DNA of 64,000 nt from Fistulifera solaris (Eukaryota > Bacillariophyta > Bacillariophyceae > Naviculales > Stauroneidaceae), in the NCBI GenBank assembly GCA_030295235.1, contig AP026139.1:186001-250000 (forward strand), in the 5' to 3' direction. Below, one piece after another: positions 24,277-33,915 of this stretch. Every line of letters begins with the position of its first letter. Position 1 is the stretch's first letter. The position numbers were made by a program, and so were the translations under genes. The notes beneath the pieces were generated by a model, which had not been told where the DNA came from, ran no database searches, and worked only from the letters and a program-made list of their open reading frames with translations.

Positions 24277-25264
24277 CCTTGTCGTTGTTTCCGGTTTTGT
24301 TGTTTCTATCCTTCTTCTTTTTCTTCGTCTTCTGAACGTTTACGAGCAGATTACAGCTGGTTGCGGATAGCAATGGTTTGCAGGCTTTTAAATACGAAGC
24401 TCTGCCAATCCTTCTTTACCCTGGTAATCTTTCATCGCAAAAACAAAACCGCTTGTGCATAGAGTGGGTCGGCGGAGGACAAGGAACGGTGGTGCTTATT
24501 CGTACTGTTTGCAAGGTTTGCACCATTTTATTCGTTTTTTTACGATGTCGTATTCCGAATTTCTAAAAGTCATAGTGCCAATTTGAATGATTCATTTTTC
24601 ATTTCACCTGTTACCTGTTCATCATTCCAATTTGGCACAAATAAGTCCAAACCATAGCTTTCTGCCTATCTCTCGTTCTCTCACCGGTTACTACGTAGTA
24701 CTATTCGACACTCTGGTTGACCCTAAATTTATATTTATTGCAACATTGCCTACTTTTTTATCTGGAAAAGGAGAAGCCCTCTCGAGAGACTACAGTATAG
24801 AGTGGTCTAAGCAAATGAAGCTCAAATCTCACTTTATGGACAGAAAACATGAGACATGAGAGTAAATGGCAAAGACACCAAAAATTGCGCCGGCCAGTTG
24901 CCAGATCTCGCTGATCTCCCCCTCGCCACCATTTCATCGATGGAACAACCAACCAACCCATTGAAATGCAACAAAACGAGAACAAACACCCCTTACAAAC
25001 CAATAATGTTTTGCTTTTCATAAAACGTACATGGTCTAGAAGCTGATACTTGACCCGTCACAATGGTGCAAAAACTGCTGATGGCTGCAAATCCGTAGAT
25101 ACACGACCGGCAGAAAGAGTCGAATGCTAAATTACAATATGAGGCCAAAAATAGATCTTTTAACTCAATTTGCAACGAGTTCGTCGCTAATTTTTACCTG
25201 TTAGTCTTTCTGAGTTCCGTTCCTTTTGCTCGCTTGGTTTACTTTGGACTATGACCAGCTATGG
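24277..25264. other. intergenic, nothing recognised
   Basis: Nearly 1 kb of AT-rich sequence without a convincing gene on either strand. Short open frames here lack codon bias or motifs. Confidence 0.5.
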
Positions 25265-25269
25265 CAAGG

Positions 25270-25317
25270 CGTGTTGCCCATCCAATCGATACACATTAAA
25301 AACTGCACCGTCGAGAA
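25270..25317. repeat. imperfect direct repeat, copy 1
   Basis: About 49 bp (CGTGTTGCCCATCC...ACTGCACCGTCGAGAAT) recurs at 26699-26747 (CGTGTTGCGCATCG...ACTGCACCGTCAAGAAT) in the same orientation, roughly 80 percent alike. The two copies bracket the hydroxylase pseudogene and the neighbouring small gene. Confidence 0.5.
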
Positions 25318-25329
25318 TGGCTAAGATCG

Positions 25330-25867
25330 GAAATGCTTTGTTCCTCCCGCGGTTGTGAAAAATGGTATTTCGAGCTGCGAAATTGGATCGGTATTCTTCG
25401 GATTGCATTGGGGCATGCACGCCATTCCTTGTTTCCGGAAGTTTCATCATCGTCATCACGCCGAGACACAAATTGAAGCACGCGATGTACTGCGGCATTC
25501 ACTGCTGGATGGAGGTTTACAGGTTCTGGTCAACATTTTGGTGTAAAGGCACACGCCTTGGGGCGTGGCGAAATCTCGATTGGCACGGTTGGGTCACAAC
25601 GTGATAGTCGTTTGGATGCTGACCGAGTCGCATACATCTTCGCCGTATCCGTATCTATGGCGTCGATGGTTCGTGGGGGTACGCGAACATGTTCATCACC
25701 ACACAGCGCAAGGAGATGATGCGAAGACAATGAATGGACGGTGTCATCGTTATCAGCAGTTCTTCGGGTATTTGGATGATCTGCGAATATGGCTAGGTCG
25801 GCGAGAGTGCAAGTCGTCAATCAAGTAAAAAGAAAGATGTCATACGATAGTAAATGTACGATTATTC
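25330..25867 (+). pseudogene. truncated duplicate of the fatty acid hydroxylase gene
   Basis: From about 25397 to 25867 this is almost base-for-base the same as about 10309-10779, covering the last two thirds of the hydroxylase and some 30 bp past its stop. I find one difference: C at 10456 is T at 25544, turning a CAA codon into TAA between the second and third histidine clusters. The 5' part (25330-25396) is clearly related but much more diverged and lacks about 45 bp; everything further upstream is missing. With no start region and an internal stop it is not expected to make the enzyme. Confidence 0.88.
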
Positions 25868-26022
25868 TTTCTAAGTTATACGGAGTAGTGATCTGGGAAA
25901 TCATTACAAACGACTAAGCCAGAAGCAAATTGTTCTAAAAAAAGAATCGTCGTTTGTTCCGTTCAATCTACGCGCTGCAGAATGTACAAGAAAATGGGTT
26001 ATTTGGGTTGGAACAAAAATAA

Positions 26023-26676
26023 TCAAACTGAGTCGATGCATATGTTGGACAAAATTTCATCCAGACTCCGATTCGAGACTTTCAACTCGTCGATTTTCCG
26101 CCGGAATGCAGGGTCGCTTTGATAGAAATGACCCGATTGCATGAATGATCTTTCCAGTGTTAATGAAGCCGACGGCAAAGATCGATGCGTATCGGACAAA
26201 TCCTTGAATATAGATCGACACCGTACTAGTCGGCGCTTATTTTGCATTTGTTGTTGAGACTGAAAGAGAGCAGTCTTCAAGTCAATGCAAGGAGCTCCAC
26301 TCGTGACAGAATCGTCGGAACTAAAACTCCATTCGATACTGGGGAAGTCTATTGTGTCTTGTACATTGCTTTCATCTTGTTTTCCGAAGGCGATTGAAGA
26401 TCCGGATTGCCGACGCTTCCTTTCCGATGAGGGCTGATCCCAACGTAATAAGGCCGCTTCTAAAGCCAACGTTGCTGGTTGGTTACTCGTGCTCCCAATA
26501 TTGCTATCTCCTCTCATGACAGCTTGTTGTTTGCTAAATGAAAAGAGAATTCCCAGTCGCCCGAACGCTTTATTGCAGCAATCCGATGCGATGAACGCAG
26601 TGCTACCGCTCTTTGGTCGCTCATCTCTCATTACCTTCCAACATCGATCTTGATGGATGAAAAGTGCGGCTTTCAC
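26023..26676 (-). CDS. Ser-rich protein with RCRSIFKDLS motif, unknown
   Basis: Open frame of about 217 codons without an obvious start; the first ATG (MRDERPKSGS) lies about 45 bp in, and an upstream exon is possible. The product is polar and mostly disordered. Its C-terminal half holds FPSIEWSFSSDDSVTSG followed by NKRRLVRCRSIFKDLSDTHR. The same order of motifs occurs in the protein at 27520-27867 (FPEISWDDDESDYTSDLSS, then KRRKTTRT and RSKSMYRDLS), so the two are probably paralogs in tandem. I recognise no known domain. Confidence 0.5.
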   Translation of the reverse strand: MKAALFIHQDRCWKVMRDERPKSGSTAFIASDCCNKAFGRLGILFSFSKQQAVMRGDSNIGSTSNQPATLALEAALLRWDQPSSERKRRQSGSSIAFGKQDESNVQDTIDFPSIEWSFSSDDSVTSGAPCIDLKTALFQSQQQMQNKRRLVRCRSIFKDLSDTHRSLPSASLTLERSFMQSGHFYQSDPAFRRKIDELKVSNRSLDEILSNICIDSV

Positions 26677-27519
26677 CTCAATCCGAATGGTAACCTGACG
26701 TGTTGCGCATCGAATCGATTCTTTTAAGAAACTGCACCGTCAAGAATAATTTCGGTACTACACTCCAGATGACCACGCATGTCGAAGAATGTCGGCCGAA
26801 CACGAAGAAGAAATAGCTGGCAGCTGCAGGACTTGCGATCGTTGCCAACTGCCAACTCAGTTTTCCCTCTTAGGGTATCTTATTAAAACTCATAGGCAAA
26901 GTGCAGTACTTTGTAGTAGTAAGTAGAAAGTTGTCGAACGAAGAACAGTGTATGCAATAGGAAGTAGGGAAGAGATGCGTCTCCGACTTCCCGATGCCTC
27001 TCCGGCCTCCGGCGTATCGCGACATTGGGTTCTCAGCTACAATAAGGCTAGAACTTATTGAGGACGTAACGCATTTGAATATTTATTCCTAATTTCCTTT
27101 TGTATTCGTCGCTAGCTTGGTGGCTAGGGCGACCAAGACAAAATTGACAGCCGCACAGCCCACGATCGACCCAAGAGGAATATCTAAATTAACCTGAAAC
27201 TCAGATATTTCTAAACATCACTGCTACTCTTAAGTTTCTATTGTTTCCCACCTGCCTATAGTTTTACTCGCGACATCTCTAACTTTAGATGTTTCGTATC
27301 TGTTGTCGTTTATAGCCACATCAATGAAGCAGCTGCTTTCGCAGAAAGTCTAAATTGAAACAAGACTTTATACTGTATGAGTGTTGAGGCTATATGATAT
27401 CTACAATGTTTACAAGGTCGACCGCCAATTTTGTACAAGCGTCCTCGGTATTTACAAGAGAACCAGAACGGCGAAGTGATCCATAGCCTCTTTTCGATGA
27501 TTGTCATGAACGAAGTGAA
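26677..27519. other. intergenic; holds second copy of the 49-bp direct repeat
   Basis: Spacer between two small genes on the same strand. Copy 2 of the imperfect repeat is at 26699-26747. Nothing else is recognised. Confidence 0.4.
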
Positions 27520-27867
27520 TTAAACAACAGAGTAATGATGGGTCAATTTAGAAAGGTCTCTGTACATGGACTTCGAGCGTACCATTCCGGTGCGAGTCGT
27601 TTTTCTCCGCTTGCAAGGAGACACCATAAGTTCAAACGAAGACAGATCCGATGTGTAATCAGATTCGTCATCATCCCAAGAGATCTCGGGAAAATTACAA
27701 GCGGGCTTTGAGGGTTTGTACATCAGATCTATCGAATCCGATGACATGAACGCCTGGAACAAGCTAAAGCTATTGCTGTCGTTCTGCCTGTTTCTCAGCA
27801 ACCCCTTTACTGGCGTCCTGGACAGCGGCGTTGCACCATGATGTGCAAATGCTGTGGCGTGATCCAT
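27520..27867 (-). CDS. small protein with RSKSMYRDLS motif, unknown
   Basis: Intact single-exon frame of 115 residues from MDHATAFAHHG; an upstream in-frame extension exists but looks non-coding. It carries an acidic tract (WDDDESDYTSDLSS), a basic cluster (CKRRKTTR) and then RSKSMYRDLSKLTHH near the C-terminus. The paired acidic and Arg/Ser motifs are shared with the gene at 26023-26676. The R-x-(K/R)-S context could be a kinase site (inference). No known family is recognised. Confidence 0.5.
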   Translation of the reverse strand: MDHATAFAHHGATPLSRTPVKGLLRNRQNDSNSFSLFQAFMSSDSIDLMYKPSKPACNFPEISWDDDESDYTSDLSSFELMVSPCKRRKTTRTGMVRSKSMYRDLSKLTHHYSVV

Positions 27868-29052
27868 AGTGAGATGCAAGGTGAAATTTGGTGAAAGCTT
27901 AGATTTGTGTCTTGGGAAAAACAAAATCAATCTTGGACCAAACAAGAGCTGTTCTCTCTCGTTCTTTCCCTTGCTAAAGCTCGATGGATTCGTCGAAATT
28001 TGCGAGTAAGAAGGTGAGCAAGGAGCATGAGTGAAATGCGAATGAGAAGCACCTTGTTTGCTTTTTTTGAAACGTCAGCTCCGATTTCACGAAACCGAAG
28101 AGGGGCTTATTGAACGAAGATGAAGACATGTTCTACCGACTAAAGTTTTTCTTCCTTACTATTAAAAAATGACGAATGTTTTCTTGTTCTGCGTTCTCCG
28201 TAAAAAGTCAAAATTCTGTTTCGGTAAAATATATCTGCGACTTCAAGGTGCACAAGAAGGCGTAGAATAGTTTAATTCTGTAGAATTGTGTACCGAGTAC
28301 CGAGCAAACAAATCGGAACTCAGAACTCAGAACACTGAAGTTTTGTTGTTCTTTCGCGCAACACGAACTTTTCGCTTGGTACTCCTTTGCCTTAGCTTCA
28401 ACTTCAACCTACAATTACATTACGCATTACGCAGTAGCGCGTAGCGCATTGCGCATTGCGCAAGACGCAAAACAGGTACCAGTAAGCGGATAGCGGATTG
28501 CGGGTTGTGACTTTGTGACACGTTGTTGGTTGTTTGTACCGGGGAAGGACGTTAAAATTCTGCCTCCCAGTACAAGATTCTACGTAGCGTTCACGACGAG
28601 GCAGAATTTTAACGCCGTTTCCGGTACCGGTACCTGGTACCTTGTAGCTTGTAGATGTGTGAAAACGGGTGTGACTATGTAAAGGATTAATTTTACTAAA
28701 AGATTGGGTACGTACGGTACCGATGCGCACATGAGTGAGAAACGAGCTGCGATGGTCATGAATTGTTTGATCGCGCGAGAGAAAAGATTGAGAAAAGGGA
28801 GAAGCTTTCAAGGTCGTTTTGCAGTTAGCCATGCAATCTGGACTTGGCGTTACATCAGAGAGGATGGATCACTGCCGAAACCAATTGAGACGATCTTATT
28901 GAAGCACGAAAGCTAGAATAATCGATATTCTGTCAAATCGGGCTACCGGTCCTTCACAGGTACAGTCATCAAAATAGTTTGTAAATTAGAGATATGATAC
29001 TAGAACCATTCTTTCGGCCGTATTCTATTATTTATTCATTATTCCACACTAT
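27868..29052. other. intergenic with hairpin and low-complexity GC-rich stretch
   Basis: About 1.2 kb without a convincing gene. It contains short reiterations (GCGTAGCGCATTGCGCATTG at about 28438-28460), a perfect 17-bp inverted repeat (28550-28614) and clustered GGTACC words just after it (28621-28642). Confidence 0.45.
28550..28614. repeat. perfect 17-bp inverted repeat, 31-nt loop
   Basis: CGTTAAAATTCTGCCTC at 28550-28566 is the exact reverse complement of 28598-28614. The arms enclose 31 nt. It could form a hairpin in RNA or DNA, or be a remnant of a miniature inverted-repeat element; I see no target-site duplication that would settle it. Confidence 0.7.
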
Positions 29053-30322
29053 TCATTGAGACGCTCGCGTCGGCGGTCGACGTAGCGCCGTGACTGCTAT
29101 CGATATGTCATCACGATAGCGTCCTTGCTTGGCTTGCTGCCAGGCTTGAGCGGCTGCGAATACTAAATGTTCACAAGCGGATATAGGATGCACACCCGTG
29201 GCCTCAAAAAGAGAGTGAGCCAGTATTTTGGCGATATCCCCTTCATCTAAGTAATCCATCATTCCATCTGTGGCACTGATAGCAAAGATATAAACATCAT
29301 CTTCCTCGTGCGATCCGACCCAACCGTCATTTTCGACTTGATATCCTTCCATTTCCGTCGCCACGATCGTCGGGATATCCAATACGTGCACAATTGGATC
29401 CGGTATGACACCCATCTTCCCCGCCGCCCAATCCCCAATCGAACGACTCATGGCCAAACCCGTCGGTGCCATCGTTTCCGGATCCTGATACACCACCCGA
29501 CTGGTACCCCGTATCGGAATATACACTTGACCTCCCGCCGCTTCGACGCGGGCTTTTTCTTCCGGCAAATTGGGTTTGTCTTCACGGGTCATGTACACAA
29601 TTTCACAGCGCATCGTCGAAGGACGATACGCCACAATGAAACTCCTTGAATCGCCCGCATTGGCCACGTATATTTTGGACCCTTGTCGGAGGACCACCGT
29701 GGCGGTGCAACGCCCCGATGGGTCGGCGGGTACGCGTTGATCCAGTTCAATGAACGTTTCGGACAACACGTTGGCCGTTTTTCCATAATATCCTCGGATG
29801 AGGAACAGTGGTCTAATGCGTTCCGCAATTTGGTCGCGAGTAACGGAGGTAGTTCGGTCGCAGCAAATTCCGACACCTGTTCTCCTCGCGGAGCATGACC
29901 ATCAAAGACTCCCATGAGTATTCGTTCTTGTTGAATGGCCGTATTCGACGAGGATGATTCTTTCGTGATATAGTAAGGTGATACAATGACGGCACGATCT
30001 TGATTGATTTGATCGGTGAGTTGGCCTCCTTTGTAGCCAATCAAGGTCAAAGTCACGGCATCGGTCGCGATGGATTCTTGCAAAACACCAACCGAATGTC
30101 GATCCGCATGGATTCGTTTCGTATCACGAATCTTTGCAAGGCCAATTTGACGGCATCATAATTATAATGCACATCGTGGGGCGTTTTGGGGCAGCCGTAA
30201 TAGGGACAGCGCGGATCGCGATTGGGTGGAGACGCGGCTTCCATCGAGGCGGTCGACGACATGGGCCGCGAACTCCATGCCGCAGCCGTTGTGAGTACAA
30301 TGAGAGGTGATATGAGTCGCAT
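29053..30322 (-). CDS. PP2C-family (PPM) Ser/Thr phosphatase, plastid-type presequence
   Basis: Metal-dependent protein phosphatase. The start at 30322 gives a signal peptide (MRLISPLIVLTTAAAWSSRP); AAA/W is an ASAFAP-like plastid import site, so the enzyme is predicted to enter the plastid. PP2C motifs follow in order: QINQDRA, LMGVFDGHAP, VANAGDSRSF, GLAMSRSIGD, SATDGMMDYL and YRDDISIAV. The last motif has D-D where most PP2Cs have D-N. Two one-base frame changes lie near 30150 (KLAL to AKIRDTK) and 29778-29782 (run of five T on +); homology continues across both, so I treat them as sequence errors. Divergently paired with a paralog at 30819-32082. Confidence 0.85.
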
Positions 30323-30818
30323 TTTGTTGTTGTTGTTATTGGTATTGTTGTTGTTGGTATTGCTAGTGTGGTTGTGACTCTGTTGGTGCGGAGAATTCGA
30401 TATTCGCAAGGCCAAGGCCGATCGTATCGAGCGTCGAGAATGGTAATATGGAAGATGTGATACTACGGAGCGACACTGTCGTAACATTGCGACAAATCTC
30501 GCTTTTGTTCCGTCCCCTTGACGAGAAGCAACAGCTGGAGGAGAAAAAAAATACTGAAAAAAAAACGAATGGTTCTCCGTCTTTGTAGGACACCGTCATG
30601 GTCGAAACGGAAGAAAACAAAAGCCGTTCCAAGCCACCGGCGACGAACCAAAAGCGAAGTTGCTGACACGTCGACACGTCGACACGTCACCCTTTCTTCT
30701 TTATGGCCTATACTAAGAAGGACGGACTCTCCGACTGGAGTACAAGTCATTCTCTCTGTGACATTCATCCAGCGAACTAGTAAAACGTTCGTTCAGTCAC
30801 GAGTTCCCAGTGTCGACG
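30323..30818. promoter_or_regulatory. shared region between two divergent PP2C genes
   Basis: About 0.5 kb separates the starts of two paralogous phosphatases, so it should hold both promoters. Next to the left gene is a (TTG)n-rich stretch (about 30324-30363), probably its 5' UTR. CGACACGT words are reiterated near 30668-30690. No known element is identified. Confidence 0.4.
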
Positions 30819-32082
30819 ATGGCGATCTCGGAAGGAACTCCACAGGTTTCACAACACTACCTGGTAGGTACAAGGTTAGTAAGAAATAAAAGATCATGTT
30901 CCCTTCTTCTTGTCATTACTTGGCGTTCTTCTTTTCCTCAGCGGTGTATCATGTCGTAACGAATCATCATCATCTCCCTCGTATTTACTTCTTCCACGAG
31001 ATTTGGCGTTTGATTCGACGACACGCCTTGCGCTCCAAAGTCTCCGTCAATCTCCCAACACGTCCTTTCTGTACTTGCAATCGTTATTTCCTCATCATTC
31101 TCTGTCCCAGAAGCAACCATACTGGAATCACACCGATTACGGAACATTGACATTGGTGGGAAACAAAGGAGGACATGTGTTGGAACAAATCAATCAAGAT
31201 CGGTCCTTGGTTTGGCTTTCCGAAACAAACATTCTATCCGGTGTCATGGATGGACACGGAACGGCCGGTCATTTCGTGGCGGAATACGTGCGACACGATT
31301 TGTTGCGGCGACTTTGGAATAAAACGAACGATATTGAACCATGGTTGCACGAGGTGTTTCTACAAACCGATCAAGCGATACCGGATGAACTGGCACATCA
31401 TGGTGGATGTACCTGTTCTTTGGTCTACCAAAGCGGTGAGCAAATCTATTTCGCCAATACCGGTGACTCGCAATCCTTCTTGGCGGCCGCCTATGGAGAC
31501 AACGAAATGCATGTGCAAATCATGTATGAAACGCGTTTGGATAAACCTGGTCATCCCGACGAGGCCCAACGGTTGCAGCATGCCGGGGCCCACGTGACTG
31601 GGGCAACCGAAGAAGACGATGCTCGTGTGTGGGCGACCGATCCGGCCACGGGACACACCAGTGGTTTGGCCATGAGTCGCGTCTTGGGAGATCGACACCA
31701 TACAGCGGTGATTGCGGATCCTTCCATTCAAGTCATTGATTTGAAGGCCATGAAAGAAAAGGTAATACAAGATTACAATTTGTATCGAACACAACAATGT
31801 CAACAAGTAACAATCCACGCGGATGGTTCCAGCGATCCTTGTCCTCTGGCGGAGAAACCGGAGGCGGTGCACTTTTTCGTGGTTTCGGCAACCGATGGTG
31901 TCATGGATTTCCTGGAACCTTTAGAAATAGCACAAACTATGGCTGGTTATTTGTATGGAAACCAAGGGCATCCTTATTTGGGTATGGAAGATCTTTTGTG
32001 GCGATCGACACATCTGTGGCAACAACACGGCCAATACCGAGATGATATGGCCATTGCTTATGCGAAAACAGCGCAAGTATAG
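30819..32082 (+). CDS. PP2C-family (PPM) Ser/Thr phosphatase, paralog of the divergent neighbour
   Basis: Catalytic domain complete and in one frame: EQINQDRSLVW, LSGVMDGHGTAGH, YFANTGDSQSF, GLAMSRVLGD, SATDGVMDFL and GQYRDDMAIAY. It shares with its neighbour the D-D form of the last motif. The 5' end is ambiguous. Model A: exon 30819-30874 (MAISEGTPQVSQ), a 67-bp intron with GTTAGT donor and TTTTCCTCAG acceptor, then 30942-32082. Model B: no intron; reading from ATG at 30896 with one missing base gives PFFLSLLGVLLFLSGVSC, an excellent signal peptide. Given the many one-base gaps in this window and the targeted paralog, B is as likely as A. Location is therefore uncertain (secretory, plastid or cytosol). 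Confidence 0.85.
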
Positions 32083-32663
32083 TCAATATTATTTGTTTCG
32101 CGAAGTCAATGCCGATGCCGATGCCGATGCCGATGCTTTCCTTTTGAAGTACAAAATTAAAGTAGGTATGCATCGGTGTTGTTGATAGATTTATTATACG
32201 AATGGAAAGGCGCCATTTGCTTCCGAAACGTGAAAAATGACTATGATGCAAATAGTAGGCAACCTTTTGCGCGACTCACCTGATTGTCAGTCCCGCTTTT
32301 TGTTGAGACAATTCACTTCAATGCAATAAAACAGAACAAGAACCTTTTTCAACCCATGGATGCCCGAGCTCTCCCATTATGAAAGGTGTTGTTGATCGGT
32401 GGATGTTCTCGACGATTTGAGAGGGTTGATTTGCTTTACTGGCTGACGCAACCATCGATGATTTTACAATATTGCAAATAGTAGGCGACGCTCGTCCTCG
32501 AGACTCAACTGACTTTCAGTCCCAACCATTGTTGCGCGTTTTTATGCGACACGGTAAATACTCCGGAGTAATCTGCATGTCCACTCGTATTATCTTGATG
32601 ATGATTCAATCCTTCGTGCGCTTTCATTTCTTTTTATATAAATAACAAAATAATAATATCACA
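32083..32663. other. intergenic with hexamer repeat and 12-bp palindrome
   Basis: Contains four copies of GCCGAT at 32111-32136 just after the phosphatase stop, and the perfect palindrome TACTCCGGAGTA at 32559-32570, about 95 bp upstream of RTF2. A motif like CAAATAGTAGGC occurs twice (about 32249 and 32475). Confidence 0.45.
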
Positions 32664-33419
32664 ATGGGAGGAGACGGCGGAGTGATTGCATCTAATCGAC
32701 GCTACATGCGCGGCGCCGGAACGGCCGAACACAAAGAACACCGCGACGAAGCGCTCGAACGCGAAGAGATGGCGAGGACGATGCAAGTGTGTGCGGCATC
32801 AAGTCAACCGTTGCAATTTTCGAGAAACACCATTGTGACGTGTCCTTATGGAAATTTGTATCACAAAGAAGCTGCCGTGGAGGCATTGTTGCGTCGGAAA
32901 CAAGAAGACGCGGTTCTCGGAGATCACATTCGTGGTTTGAAGGATTTGCACGAAGTTCGTTTTCATATCATGACATCGACGGATGGTGCGATTCTTCCGA
33001 CATGTCCGATTACGGGACGAGAATTGAATGGAAACATACCCGCCGTAGCTTTGATTCCGGGAAGGCCGGGACAGTGCAATGTTGTCAGTGAACGGGGCAT
33101 GCAAGAAATGGGAGACGATTTTGTCATCGAATACGGACCAGTGGAAGATAAAATACGATTGGCTCCGCCCTTGGATATCCTCGCAGAAATCAAAGCGAAA
33201 TTAGAAGAGAAAAGGGCCAAGAAATCCAAGAAAAAGCGGAAAGAGCAAAGCCATGAGGCAGACCGCCTTTCCAAGAAATCAGCCACGAATGTGACGGCTG
33301 TTGCTCGAGATAAAGTGAATGATGCTTTCCGCGAAAATACTGTTTTCTCAAGTCTCTTTTCTCGAGATGGTGTGGCAGTCTCAGATAAAGACAAGAAGGA
33401 TAACTTGTTTGCCCGATGA
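32664..33419 (+). CDS. replication termination factor 2 (RTF2) homolog
   Basis: Intact 251-residue single-exon protein. The N-terminus MGGDGGVIASNRRY matches the invariant MG-x-DGG start of RTF2. The degenerate RING-like core follows: W/C-ASSQPL, TCPYGNLYHKEAAVEALL, CPITGRELNG and CNVVSERGMQEM, so several zinc positions of a normal RING are replaced, as is usual in this family. A Lys-rich linker (KKSKKKRKE) precedes a C-terminal FSSLF segment also typical. RTF2 proteins act at stalled replication forks (fission yeast, human) and in pre-mRNA splicing; nuclear location is expected. Confidence 0.93.
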   Translation: MGGDGGVIASNRRYMRGAGTAEHKEHRDEALEREEMARTMQVCAASSQPLQFSRNTIVTCPYGNLYHKEAAVEALLRRKQEDAVLGDHIRGLKDLHEVRFHIMTSTDGAILPTCPITGRELNGNIPAVALIPGRPGQCNVVSERGMQEMGDDFVIEYGPVEDKIRLAPPLDILAEIKAKLEEKRAKKSKKKRKEQSHEADRLSKKSATNVTAVARDKVNDAFRENTVFSSLFSRDGVAVSDKDKKDNLFAR

Positions 33420-33915
33420 GGGAAGTTGTTTTTCATTTGTGCTATGCGTCGAAGCGATCGTGCTAGGAGTCGATAAAGTTCATTTGTCGAGGCAGGCAGT
33501 AGGAACTATCCCCATGTTTGATGATGAAATTGAGTTGAGCTAAAGTTGGTCGAAACTGCTCGAGAGAGCGACGCTCATGATGTTCTGGATATTGTGGCAT
33601 TCACTAAGGTTACAAGTTACGAAACGATGCTTTGCGGATAATAGTGAATGAATTTATTCCCGAGTAAATCGGGCTAGACCGGACGAGATTCACACTTGTG
33701 CAACGAAGAAGAATCTTCGAGAGGAAAAACGTCTTTGCAGAATCGCACGCCGACATTGCCCCCGATACATCACTATTACGTAATTATGGAAAGAGTTGCC
33801 AAAGATTCTTTTGCGACAGATTCATTGCAACTTCCTATGACTTTACAATCGAACGAAAATTGGCTGTTGATTTTTTATTTCTCGCGTTTGACAACACCAT
33901 CTTTTCTCCACAACG
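33420..33915. other. intergenic / 5' region of PhoD-like gene
   Basis: No gene is firmly supported. Hydrophobic codons just before 33916 (LLIFYFSRLTTPSF) in other frames could belong to a mis-framed signal peptide of the next gene. Confidence 0.35.

Noticed and set aside
28704-28916. 70-codon frame on +
   Set aside because: Short, no homology, close to low-complexity DNA; not enough to call.
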